From NCBI GenBank assembly GCA_949096025.1, contig CARXKP010000001.1, forward strand, positions 46,716 through 66,519: DNA of 19,804 nucleotides, written 5' to 3'. The notes under the pieces are model-generated. The model was given only the letters and a program-made list of their open reading frames with translations, did no database searches and was not told where the DNA came from. The DNA is from an uncultured Eubacteriales bacterium. Lineage in GTDB: Bacteria; Bacillota; Clostridia; Christensenellales; UBA1242. This document shows, piece after piece, positions 1 through 6,534 of the stretch (positions are counted from its first letter, which is position 1; each line of letters begins with the position of its first letter). The translations under genes were made by a program, and so were the position numbers.

Positions 1-51
1 GATGCTTGTCCTAATAAAATTACAAAAATAATATTCTCTATTTAATTTTTG

Positions 52-80
52 TTGAAAAATTTAATCACTTATGATAAAAT
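52..80 (+). promoter_or_regulatory. sigma-A-type promoter of the helicase-loader operon
   Basis: TTGAAA (52-57) and TAAAAT (75-80) are separated by 17 bases. The predicted transcript start is near 87, giving a leader of about 47 bases. That leader could fold an interrupted hairpin at 89-111: GCCT/AGGC extended by TATC/GATA, with a three-base bulge. A ribosome binding site (AGGAGA, 122-127) precedes the ATG at 134. Bases 1-51 show no recognisable gene or site. Confidence 0.7.
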
Positions 81-133
81 GTTTCTTGTATCGTGGCCTT
101 ATGAGGCGATAATTAAACTACTAGGAGAAAACA

Positions 134-1582
134 ATGTCTTTTTGTAAATTTTCAACCGAATACATAGCAAGTTCAAAAACAGAACTTGACAATATATTTA
201 TCAATGATTACCTTCCTTTTGCTCAACCTAAATATGTTTCTGTTTATATATATGGACTATATCTTTGCTCAAGCAATGCTTTTGATAACTCTTTATTAAA
301 CATTTCAAGGACTCTCAATATGAGTGAAGAAGAAATTATCTCCGCTTATGAATATTGGGAAGAACAAGGACTTGTACAACTTCTTAGAGTTAATCCACTT
401 GAAGTAACATATATTCCACTTAAAAATGTTATATCAGCAAACAAACTTTATAAACCTGACAAATATGAAACCTTTAATCAACAGGCGCAAGACATCTTTA
501 AAAGTAAACGCAGTATATCTAAACACGAATATCAGGAATACTATGACTTTTTAGAACGTTATCACGTAGAACAAGAAGCACTACTTATGATAATGAAATA
601 CTGTGTTGAAACTAAACAAAGTGCTGTTGGATATAACTACATACTCACAGTTGCAAAAAACTGGGCAAATGAAGGAATAACTAGCACTCTTCAAGTGGAA
701 GAAAGACTTACAAGATTTGAAGAAAAATCTCCAGAACTTACAGAAATTTTTAATGCTTGTGGTATTAAGCGTTCACCTTATATTGAAGAGCGAGCAACTG
801 TAAACAAATGGTTAAATGACTATGGATTTTCACTTGATGTTATACTTCATATTAGCAAGAAGTTTAAAGGCAAAAATAGATTTTCTATTGAAAGAGCAGA
901 CGAACTTATCAAAAAATACTATGAAATGAAACTATTTTCTTCTCAAGAAATTGACGACTTTGAAAGAGATAAAAAAGAACTTTACTCTCTATCTAAAGAA
1001 ATAAACAAAGAACTTGGTCTTTACTATGAAAATCTTGAAACAGTAGTTGAAAATTACATTCTCAAATGGATTAATTTAGGCTTTGATAAAAATCTACTTC
1101 TTGAAATAAGCAGATATTGTTTTAAAACTTCAATTCGCACTCTTGATGGAATGGATAGAGCTATTTCTAAATTTTACAAACTTGGACTTCTTTCTATTGA
1201 TGCCTTTAATGAGTATATGGGCGAAATTCTTGCCATAGATGATAAAATTCAATCTATACTTGACACTCTTGATATAAAGAGAGTTGTAACCTATGTTGAT
1301 AGAGAAAACTATAAAATTTGGAAAAATGATTGGAAGATAAGTGACGAACTTATTACTTATGCAACTACCCTTTCCAAAGGTAAAGAAAGTCCTATTAAGT
1401 ATTTAAGTAGAATACTTGCTGACTGGAATGAAAAAGGAATTAAAACTCTGCAAGAAGCAAAAAATACTTCTAACATAGAAAAACCAAACAACACAACAGT
1501 AAAGAAAAACTTTGAAGGAAGAAGTTATACTGACAAAGACATCAAGACCCTCTTTCAATCAATTAGTGAAATTGATATTTAA
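134..1582 (+). CDS. DnaD/DnaB-like replication initiation protein with four tandem DnaD-type repeats
   Basis: 482 residues. In Bacillota, DnaB/DnaD-family proteins help load the replicative helicase at origins and restart sites. Residues about 30-100 look like the N-terminal winged helix. After it come four helical units at about 131-190, 205-272, 285-358 and 372-445. The first and fourth carry the clearest DnaB_2 signature, an aromatic followed by a W-x3-GI segment (W177-ANEGI and W431-NEKGI). The middle two are degenerate (KKYYEMKLFS, SKFYKLGLLS) but align in spacing. The family usually has one or two such units, so four is unusual. The DnaI/DnaC-like ATPase follows 11 bases later, which supports a helicase-loading role. 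Which member, dnaB or dnaD, it replaces cannot be decided here, so no symbol is given. The last 35 residues are polar and probably disordered. Confidence 0.85.
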   Translation: MSFCKFSTEYIASSKTELDNIFINDYLPFAQPKYVSVYIYGLYLCSSNAFDNSLLNISRTLNMSEEEIISAYEYWEEQGLVQLLRVNPLEVTYIPLKNVISANKLYKPDKYETFNQQAQDIFKSKRSISKHEYQEYYDFLERYHVEQEALLMIMKYCVETKQSAVGYNYILTVAKNWANEGITSTLQVEERLTRFEEKSPELTEIFNACGIKRSPYIEERATVNKWLNDYGFSLDVILHISKKFKGKNRFSIERADELIKKYYEMKLFSSQEIDDFERDKKELYSLSKEINKELGLYYENLETVVENYILKWINLGFDKNLLLEISRYCFKTSIRTLDGMDRAISKFYKLGLLSIDAFNEYMGEILAIDDKIQSILDTLDIKRVVTYVDRENYKIWKNDWKISDELITYATTLSKGKESPIKYLSRILADWNEKGIKTLQEAKNTSNIEKPNNTTVKKNFEGRSYTDKDIKTLFQSISEIDI

Positions 1583-1593
1583 TAGGAGATTAT

Positions 1594-2496
1594 ATGAAAG
1601 CAACTGTTACCGATAAGGCAAAAAAAATAATAGAAAATAGACACTATCAAGCAGATAGCGAGGCTTTACTCAATAAAGAAAAAGCACTACAAGACAGTGA
1701 ATTTAAAAATATCTATCTTCAGTATATAAATAAAATCATTGATAATGCTAAAACTGGCAATACAGACAACACTGAAACTGCCAACCTCAAAATAGAATAT
1801 GAAAAGAGATTAAAAGAATTAAAAATTGCCTCAATCGAGCCTCTATATTCTTGTAAAAAGTGTAAAGATGTTGGTGTGACTGAAAATGGTTACTGCGAAT
1901 GCCTAATCGATGAAGTAAATAAAATCTTAAAAAAAGAAAGTGGATTTTTAGAACTCGAAGAGTTTGACAAAGCAAATTTTAATTTGTTTGAAGATAAAAA
2001 AATGATGAAAACACTTTATAGTAAAATGCAAAAATGGTGTTTATCTGATTTTGATAAAACTATAATTTTACTTTCAGGAAATACTGGTGTCGGCAAAACT
2101 CACTTAACTAAATGTATGGCAAATGAACTTATTAAAAGACATAAACTGGTACTACTTACTACCTCTTTTTCAATGCATCAAGATTTTATGAAAAGTTATT
2201 CAACACGCGACCTTGAAGAAAAACAACAACTTTTGTCTAGATATCTAAATGCTGAGATACTTTTCATTGATGACCTTGGCACTGAACTGCGTAACCCTAA
2301 TATCACTATAAGTTACCTTTACCAAGTACTTAATGAAAGAAGGATTAATAAACGCCCTACCGTCATAACTACTAATCTTAATTTAAATGATATTTATGAC
2401 TATTATGATGAACGAATTTTTAGCCGTATTGCAGATAAAACAACATCCATTTGCGTTTATATTGAAGGTAAAGATATAAGACTTAATTTAAAATAA
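1594..2496 (+). CDS. dnaI: DnaI/DnaC-type helicase-loader AAA+ ATPase
   Basis: 300 residues. It is predicted to load the hexameric replicative helicase onto DNA, partnered by the DnaD-like protein just upstream. Residues 1-80 form a helical helicase-binding region. A zinc-binding knuckle follows, with C87, C90, C101 and C103. The AAA+ core shows Walker A GNTGVGKT (162-169), Walker B ILFIDD (222-227), a sensor-1 TTN (259-261) and a likely arginine finger near RIFSRIAD (274-281). Length and domain order match DnaI of Bacillota. A ribosome binding site (AGGAGA) sits before the ATG. Gene order and strand suggest co-transcription from the promoter at 52-80 and termination at 2501-2530. IstB-type transposase helpers share this ATPase, but the zinc motif and the DnaD neighbour favour a loader. 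Confidence 0.9.
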   Translation: MKATVTDKAKKIIENRHYQADSEALLNKEKALQDSEFKNIYLQYINKIIDNAKTGNTDNTETANLKIEYEKRLKELKIASIEPLYSCKKCKDVGVTENGYCECLIDEVNKILKKESGFLELEEFDKANFNLFEDKKMMKTLYSKMQKWCLSDFDKTIILLSGNTGVGKTHLTKCMANELIKRHKLVLLTTSFSMHQDFMKSYSTRDLEEKQQLLSRYLNAEILFIDDLGTELRNPNITISYLYQVLNERRINKRPTVITTNLNLNDIYDYYDERIFSRIADKTTSICVYIEGKDIRLNLK

Positions 2497-2497
2497 A

Positions 2498-2530
2498 ATA
2501 AAAAGACTGGGTCAATCCAGTCTTTTATCT
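2498..2530. terminator. bidirectional intrinsic terminator between dnaI and the MBL-fold gene
   Basis: A 10-bp perfect stem, AAAAGACTGG (2501-2510) with CCAGTCTTTT (2517-2526), has a six-base loop and A/T tracts on both sides. It serves the convergent genes on either side and overlaps the last codon positions of the minus-strand gene, whose stop is at 2525-2527. Confidence 0.85.
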
Positions 2531-3139
2531 TGTTAAAAACCTTTTATATACTTTAATGTTTTTCATTTGCTGTTCATAAGAAGTGCTATCACCGTGTCCA
2601 CTATAAACGGTTTTAAAATCTAATTTTTCAAGTTTGTTAAGAGAAGAAAGCATTTCTTCCTTGTTTGAAGTTTTTAGGTCAATTCTTCCTATACTTCGCT
2701 CAAACAAAACATCACCAGCAAAAAGATTCCCATCAATTAAATAACACTCACAACACTGGCAATGTCCACTACAAGGATAACAATATATAATAAACTCACC
2801 TATTTTTAGACTACAGTCTTCACTTAAAAATACAAAATTTGAAAAATCGTTTATTGTGCTTCCATCATCGCTATAAATTGCTTCTTTGTCTGTCATTGTC
2901 GATTTTATCTTCTCATTTGCATAAATCTTAACGCCTAATCTTTCCGCGTAGTCATTGCAATACTTACAATGATCATTATGACCGTGAGTGAGAAGAACTG
3001 CTAAGACTTTTTTACCGCTTATAAATTTTTCAACTCTTTCAAACTCTACTCCACAATCAACTAAAATAATTTCACCATCTTTCTCTAAAACATAAACATT
3101 TGAATCAAGCAAATTAGACACAATTTTTGTTATATTCAT
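2525..3139 (-). CDS. metallo-beta-lactamase-fold hydrolase, glyoxalase II-like, cysteine-rich
   Basis: 204 residues, the usual size for small YcbL-type hydrolases of the glyoxalase II superfamily. Metal ligands visible are THGHNDH (H52, H54, D56, H57), H126, D143 in AGDVLF, and H182 in SGHGD, so both metal sites look complete. The substrate is probably a thioester such as S-lactoylglutathione or a related low-molecular-weight thiol adduct; this is a family inference. The oddity is cysteine content: the segment that normally reads PGHTPGS is CSGHCQCCEC (123-132), with five cysteines around H126. C58 and C61 follow directly after the HxHxDH motif. The ribosome binding site GAGGT precedes the ATG, and the stop of the upstream nucleotidase-like gene lies 9 bases away, so the two form an operon. 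Confidence 0.85.
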   Translation of the reverse strand: MNITKIVSNLLDSNVYVLEKDGEIILVDCGVEFERVEKFISGKKVLAVLLTHGHNDHCKYCNDYAERLGVKIYANEKIKSTMTDKEAIYSDDGSTINDFSNFVFLSEDCSLKIGEFIIYCYPCSGHCQCCECYLIDGNLFAGDVLFERSIGRIDLKTSNKEEMLSSLNKLEKLDFKTVYSGHGDSTSYEQQMKNIKVYKRFLTR

Positions 3140-3148
3140 TTTTAACCT

Positions 3149-3862
3149 CTATTTACTTTCTGACTTTTCTTCCTCTGTTTGAATAACACTTTCTTCATTT
3201 GCACTATCCGATTTGTTAAGCTCTGCTTTTATAATAGGTGTACTTTCTTCCTGTTCATCATCTTTTTGAGCTTTGTCAAAGAGTTTTATAACTTTATAAA
3301 TTTCTCTCCAATTTTTACATCTTATCATATTATTTAATTGAAGTCCGCTATTATAAGCCGTCGAATAACAAATTGTAGGAATATAGTCTGAAAGAGTAAT
3401 TAAATTACTTGCCCCATCATCTATCATTACATCAACATTTTCGTTTACTATTGTAGTAAGTTTTTCACCTATTGGATGAAGTGCAAAAAGTTTATCAAAA
3501 GTAATATTATTCTGTATAAGAGTTTTTTTAACTATTTCTTTCATTCTTTGACCATTTTCATCTTTAAGACCTAAATATTCTCTAAGAGTTATAAGATAAA
3601 TAGTATGCCCATCCTCTTTAAGTTTTTTTAGATACTTGCTTGCTGATTTATAAAACTTAACATTTTCTGCGTATTCAAAGATATTATCCATCCAAAATTT
3701 ATTGCTTTCCTCTTCAGTGATACCATAGTGTTCTCTTAAGTTTAAAACATTTTTATTTCTAACAATTTTAATTTTATTTTTTCTGCAAATTTCTTTTCGT
3801 TTTTTGTCTACAAACTTATAAAGATTAGTTAAAACCCCATCAATGTCAACACCAATAATCAT
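3149..3862 (-). CDS. HAD-superfamily 5'-nucleotidase-like phosphatase (NT5C/YqfW-like)
   Basis: 237 residues from the ATG at 3862, chosen because AAGGAG lies just upstream; the longer reading from a TTG at 3901 has no such site. HAD motifs are visible: motif I VDIDGVL with nucleophile D6 and D8, motif II T92 in LITLRE, K134 as the likely conserved lysine, and D148/D149 in IDDGAS. The inserted helical cap between motifs I and II fits the 5'(3')-deoxyribonucleotidase family (NT5C), which dephosphorylates nucleoside monophosphates. The substrate cannot be read from the sequence. The last 38 residues form a charged Glu/Ser-rich tail beyond the catalytic domain. It is the first gene of an operon with the MBL-fold hydrolase. 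Confidence 0.75.
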   Translation of the reverse strand: MIIGVDIDGVLTNLYKFVDKKRKEICRKNKIKIVRNKNVLNLREHYGITEEESNKFWMDNIFEYAENVKFYKSASKYLKKLKEDGHTIYLITLREYLGLKDENGQRMKEIVKKTLIQNNITFDKLFALHPIGEKLTTIVNENVDVMIDDGASNLITLSDYIPTICYSTAYNSGLQLNNMIRCKNWREIYKVIKLFDKAQKDDEQEESTPIIKAELNKSDSANEESVIQTEEEKSESK

Positions 3863-3942
3863 CTTCAGCTCCTTTATCTTTTGAATTTTAGCACAATACA
3901 ACTAAAATAGCAACCTCTAAATCTTTAATTTAATAAAATTGT

Positions 3943-3972
3943 TTGACAATTGCCCATTTAATATGCTATACT
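3943..3972 (+). promoter_or_regulatory. promoter of tRNA-Trp
   Basis: TTGACA (3943-3948, full consensus) and TATACT (3967-3972) are separated by 18 bases. The expected start near 3979 leaves a leader of about 11 bases before the mature tRNA at 3990. Confidence 0.8.
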
Positions 3973-3989
3973 TGCCTAGTAATAAATAA

Positions 3990-4063
3990 AGGGGTGTAGT
4001 TCATCGGTAGAATGAGAGTCTCCAAAACTCCAGAGGAGGGTTCGATTCCTTCCACCCCTGCCA
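3990..4063 (+). tRNA. tRNA-Trp (CCA anticodon)
   Basis: 74 bases with an encoded 3' CCA. The acceptor stem AGGGGTG/CACCCCT pairs over 7 bp, with discriminator G. The anticodon loop CTCCAAA gives anticodon CCA. The T arm is GAGGG-TTCGATT-CCTTC, with one G:T pair. TGG is therefore decoded as tryptophan, and TGA serves as a stop elsewhere in the window (tyrS, recX). It is a monocistronic unit with its own promoter and terminator. Confidence 0.96.
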
Positions 4064-4070
4064 AGAAAAA

Positions 4071-4095
4071 AGAACGCTAACAGCGTTCTTTTTTT
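4071..4095 (+). terminator. intrinsic terminator of tRNA-Trp
   Basis: An 8-bp perfect stem, AGAACGCT (4071-4078) with AGCGTTCT (4082-4089), has a three-base loop and a run of T to 4095. It starts 7 bases after the tRNA. Confidence 0.9.
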
Positions 4096-4099
4096 CAGT

Positions 4100-4149
4100 G
4101 ATAAAGTTATTTCGCTTAATAGCTTAATAACTTTATCTTATCACTTTTT
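4100..4149 (+). terminator. second hairpin with T run (possible back-up terminator)
   Basis: GATAAAGTTATT (4100-4111) pairs perfectly with AATAACTTTATC (4126-4137). A second copy of the ATC-A sequence follows (TTATCAC, to 4144), so an alternative pairing with GTGATAA (4098-4104) is possible. TTTTT lies at 4145-4149. The stem is AT-rich and so weak as a terminator. The rest of the stretch to 4254 shows nothing recognisable. Confidence 0.45.
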
Positions 4150-4254
4150 CGTTTTACCATATACTAGTTTCATTATTCATTTATATTACTATTTCATAGT
4201 CTCTACAAGTTGCTCCCAACCTCTATTGCACACCCTATTCATAGCATCTTTCTA

Positions 4255-4283
4255 TTGACAATAAAGGTATTTTTTGATATAAT
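4255..4283 (+). promoter_or_regulatory. full-consensus sigma-A promoter of the Nudix/PH-domain operon
   Basis: TTGACA (4255-4260) and TATAAT (4278-4283) match consensus exactly, with the ideal 17-base spacer. The start is expected at about 4290, only two bases before the AGAGGA at 4292-4296, so the leader is almost absent. A promoter this strong in front of two small, seemingly defective ORFs suggests that the real target is the whole operon. Confidence 0.88.
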
Positions 4284-4328
4284 TTTTAAAAGAGGAAATC
4301 TATAAAAATAACCATCATTTTTAATAAA

Positions 4329-4535
4329 TTGATAGAAGGAAAAAGAGATGTTATAATTACAGATAACGAAAATAATATTTTTACTTTTAACGACAATAAA
4401 CTAAACGGAGATATCAAGCTCTTTATCTATAATGATAAGAATTTAAAAGAAATAAATGGACAAAATGCTTTTCCTGACAATTTTCACGAACTTATAGAAC
4501 TCTTAAACGAGGTGAAAGAAAATGGACTCAATTAA
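4329..4535 (+). CDS. small protein of unknown function, start codon uncertain
   Basis: 68 residues if read from the TTG at 4329, but no ribosome binding site precedes that codon. The same frame stays open back to 4290. A good AGAGGA site (4292-4296) sits 5-6 bases before an ATA at 4302, which would add nine residues (IKITIIFNK). The intact ancestor may have started at 4302 with ATG, or an ATA start may be used. The protein looks real: mixed beta-type hydrophobic strands and acidic loops, with a helical end (FHELIELLNEV). I do not recognise the family. It is the first gene of an operon with a frame-disrupted small ORF, a Nudix hydrolase and a PH-domain protein. Its stop overlaps the ATG of the next ORF, which suggests translational coupling. 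Confidence 0.55.
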   Translation: MIEGKRDVIITDNENNIFTFNDNKLNGDIKLFIYNDKNLKEINGQNAFPDNFHELIELLNEVKENGLN

Positions 4536-4684
4536 ATCGCTTGATATAATACTTGATAATTAGGTTAAATGAAAAAGGTTCTAAATTATATGATATGGCC
4601 ATTGAAATTAAACAACTCGCATCATCTATGATACAAAAAACAAATATTGAAGAAGAAAACAATCTTGAATTGGAGGAAAAATGA
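4522..4684 (+). pseudogene. frameshifted small ORF between the leader ORF and the Nudix gene
   Basis: An ATG at 4522, preceded by GAGGTG (4509-4514), opens the frame MDSIKSLDIILDN and stops at TAG 4561-4563. A different frame then runs from 4562 to the TGA at 4682-4684, with helical, acidic coding character (SKLYDMAIEIKQLASS, then a Glu-rich end). It overlaps the Nudix ATG as ATGA. Removing one base near 4558-4562 would join both halves into a protein of about 53 residues. The simplest reading is a one-base insertion in a real small gene. A sequencing error or a recoding event cannot be excluded from a single sequence. No family is recognised. Confidence 0.5.
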
Positions 4685-5157
4685 AAAAACAATTAACTAC
4701 TACCCTACTTCATATAATTAAAGACGGTAAAATATTACTTGCTGAAAAGAAGAGAGGGTTTGGCGTAGGATTATTTAATGGTGTTGGCGGAAAACTTGAA
4801 CCAGGTGAAACTGTCGAGCAAGCAATGATAAGAGAAACTCAAGAAGAAATAAATGTTACCCCTATCAATTATAAAAAGGTGGCGGTAATTAATTTTGATA
4901 TGTTCCACAAAGGAGAACCAACACTTGAAGAAATGCACGTGTATATTGCAAATGATTTTATTGGAACTCCGGACGAAACGGAAGAAATGAAACCACAATG
5001 GTTTGATATGGATAAAATTCCTTATGAAAAAATGTTTGCTGCCGATAGAATTTGGATGAGGGAAGTATTTAACAATAAAAAACTTACAGGTAATGTTAAA
5101 TTTGACAAAGATTTTAACTTACTTGAATACAATTTTAATGAAGTGGAGAATGTCTAA
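4681..5157 (+). CDS. Nudix hydrolase, MutT/MTH1-like oxidised nucleotide pyrophosphohydrolase
   Basis: 158 residues. The Nudix box is complete from G37 through E43 to R51-E52-x2-E55-E56, except that the usual glycine near its end is N58. The surrounding sequence (FNGVGGKLEPGE, then PQWFDMDKIPYEKMFAADRIW) resembles eukaryotic MTH1/NUDT1, which hydrolyses 8-oxo-dGTP and 2-hydroxy-dATP to monophosphates. A pool-sanitising role in the cytoplasm is therefore the best guess; the exact substrate is inference. GGAGG lies 6-7 bases before the ATG, and the preceding small ORF ends in an ATGA overlap. The stop overlaps the next ATG by one base, so Nudix and PH-domain proteins are translationally coupled. 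Confidence 0.88.
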   Translation: MKKQLTTTLLHIIKDGKILLAEKKRGFGVGLFNGVGGKLEPGETVEQAMIRETQEEINVTPINYKKVAVINFDMFHKGEPTLEEMHVYIANDFIGTPDETEEMKPQWFDMDKIPYEKMFAADRIWMREVFNNKKLTGNVKFDKDFNLLEYNFNEVENV

Positions 5158-5801
5158 TGGGAAAAATTGATGAAAATTATTTTAAAATGGATGACAATAT
5201 GAAACACAATACTATAGAAGATATACTAGATGAAGATGAAAATGTATTGTTAAGATTAAAACCAAAAAAATCTGCATATATTTTAAATTCTTTTCTTACT
5301 ATGCTTCCTTTTGTTCTTATCTGGCTTTGTTTTGATGTTGGTTTTATTGTTATTATGGCTACTCAAGCAAACACACCTTCAATAATTTGGGCTTTTATTG
5401 TACCTTTCTTTGCTGTGCATTTAATGCCAGTTTGGATTTGGCTTGCAAATATTCTAAAAGCTAATAGAAATCACAAAAACCTTGAATATGCCTTTACTGA
5501 AAAGCGAATTATTATAAGAAGTGGCGTTATTGGAATAGACTTTAAAAACATCTATTATTCAGACATTGAAGGAGTAAACTTAAAAGTTGGAATTATTGAT
5601 AGATTATGTAAAGTTGGAGATATCTATATTCAAGCAAACACTCAAACTTCAGTAATTCTAGATATAGAAAATCCATACTTTATACTTTCTAAATTACAAA
5701 AAATAGTTCTTGACATTAAAACAGATATTTACTTTCCAAACAATCTTAGACCTGATGAAAATGATGGTTATAAAACAAAATATAAGGGATTTGATAAATA
5801 A
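5157..5801 (+). CDS. membrane protein with bacterial PH domain (bPH2, YdbS/YdbT-like)
   Basis: 214 residues. Two membrane helices are visible at about 44-68 and 77-101. A cytoplasmic bPH2 domain follows at about 106-190 (YAFTEKRIIIRSG, then FKNIYYSDIEGV, then KVGDIYI), the signature of the YdbS/YdbT group. These proteins sit at the inner membrane and their biochemical role is not settled. In Bacillus the YdbS/YdbT pair has been linked to resistance to heterologous antimicrobial compounds. Only one such gene is present here. The first 40 residues are charged and probably cytoplasmic; the C-terminal 20 are polar. It is the last gene of the operon, ending at the hairpin 5806-5824. Confidence 0.82.
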   Translation: MGKIDENYFKMDDNMKHNTIEDILDEDENVLLRLKPKKSAYILNSFLTMLPFVLIWLCFDVGFIVIMATQANTPSIIWAFIVPFFAVHLMPVWIWLANILKANRNHKNLEYAFTEKRIIIRSGVIGIDFKNIYYSDIEGVNLKVGIIDRLCKVGDIYIQANTQTSVILDIENPYFILSKLQKIVLDIKTDIYFPNNLRPDENDGYKTKYKGFDK

Positions 5802-5830
5802 AAAGCATCACAAAAATAGTGATGTTTTTT
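5802..5830. terminator. bidirectional terminator between the PH-domain gene and mazF
   Basis: The stem CATCAC (5806-5811) with GTGATG (5819-5824) has a seven-base loop. TTTTTT follows on the plus strand and CTTTTTA on the minus strand. It ends the plus-strand operon and probably also the convergent mazF transcript, which stops about 40 bases away. Confidence 0.75.
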
Positions 5831-5868
5831 ATTGTTTTTAGATGAATTACTATAAAATGTAAATAAAT

Positions 5869-6216
5869 TTAAAATCCAAGTGAAATTAAAAGCGCACGAT
5901 TAACTTCATTCATCTTATCCATTGAAAGTGTTGTAACCTTTTCTTGCAAACGCTTTTTATCAAGTGTTCTAATCTGCTCAAGTAGTGCAACTGAATTTTT
6001 AGGTAGATTGTATTGTTCAGCAGAAAGTTCAATATGCGTAGGAAGTTTTGCTTTTCCTAGTTGACTGGTTATTGCCGCAACTATTACTGTAGGCGAATAT
6101 TTATTTCCTATATCATTTTGGACAATTAGTACTGGACGAATTCCACCCTGTTCACTTCCTACAACAGGGCTTAAGTCAGCATAATAAATTTCACCTCTTT
6201 TTATTTGTCCGTCCAT
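5869..6216 (-). CDS. mazF: MazF/EndoA-family endoribonuclease toxin
   Basis: 115 residues from the ATG at 6216. A TTG at 6222 is an alternative start, with a weak GGAAA at better spacing. It is very similar in pattern to EndoA (NdoA) of Bacillus: KRGEIYYADLSPVVGSEQGG near the N terminus, then IRPVLIVQND and SPTVIVAAITSQ. The catalytic arginine (R27) and threonine (T50) are both present, so the enzyme looks active. It cleaves mRNA at short sequence motifs in the cytoplasm; the target motif cannot be predicted here. It lies downstream of, and overlaps by 26-32 bases, a small gene in the antitoxin position. That protein is not an ordinary MazE. Confidence 0.93.
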   Translation of the reverse strand: MDGQIKRGEIYYADLSPVVGSEQGGIRPVLIVQNDIGNKYSPTVIVAAITSQLGKAKLPTHIELSAEQYNLPKNSVALLEQIRTLDKKRLQEKVTTLSMDKMNEVNRALLISLGF

Positions 6217-6448
6217 ATTCAATTAATTTCCAATAATCTATTAAATCGACTTTTTCGAGGGAAGAATATTCTGCGTATAGATTATCTAAGAAGAATCTGC
6301 AAAATTCTTTTTGCTCTTCTTCCCCTATAAGCATTTTATGCTTTTGTTCTTGAAAATTTGCAGACAAAAGATATTTTATGAAAGTTGAATCACAAATATC
6401 ATTTGCTCGTTTTTCAAGTTCTCTAGCGTATTCTTCCTGCTCAAACAT
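6191..6448 (-). CDS. small protein in the antitoxin position upstream of mazF; not MazE-like
   Basis: 85 residues, preceded by a strong site (AAGGAG) seven bases before the ATG. Its 3' end overlaps mazF in another frame, the arrangement of a coupled toxin-antitoxin pair. The sequence is Glu/Lys-rich and predominantly helical, with no ribbon-helix-helix DNA-binding start like that of EndoAI and no AbrB-type MazE pattern. The C-terminal third (residues about 58-80: YAEYSSLEKVDLIDYWKL) is acidic-aromatic, as expected of an extended segment that wraps a MazF dimer. That resemblance is my inference. The family is unrecognised. It could be a novel antitoxin, or an unrelated gene with the true antitoxin encoded elsewhere or lost. 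Confidence 0.7.
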   Translation of the reverse strand: MFEQEEYARELEKRANDICDSTFIKYLLSANFQEQKHKMLIGEEEQKEFCRFFLDNLYAEYSSLEKVDLIDYWKLIEYGRTNKKR

Positions 6449-6485
6449 AATTATCTCCTTAAATTAACACTTTAAACTTATTTTG

Positions 6486-6517
6486 AAAAAAAACACGCTT
6501 TTTATGCGTGCTTTTTT
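6486..6517 (-). terminator. terminator of the T-box/tyrS/recX operon
   Basis: CACGC (6494-6498) pairs with GCGTG (6506-6510) around a seven-base loop. On the minus strand an eight-T run (A run 6486-6493) follows the stem. It lies between the recX stop and the mazF-unit start. A T run on the plus strand also exists but has no plus-strand gene to serve. Confidence 0.75.
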
Positions 6518-6534
6518 GTTCAAAACAATAAAAC

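Noticed and set aside
4100..4149. Mobile miniature inverted-repeat element
   Set aside because: Only one copy in the window and no flanking direct repeats; a weak terminator hairpin is a simpler reading.
3990..5830. tRNA-Trp as attachment site of an inserted island
   Set aside because: No integrase and no repeated tRNA 3' end were seen on the right side; the following genes have ordinary composition.
6191..6448. Calling the ORF upstream of mazF a MazE
   Set aside because: Position fits, but no MazE or EndoAI sequence pattern could be seen, so it is listed as unknown.
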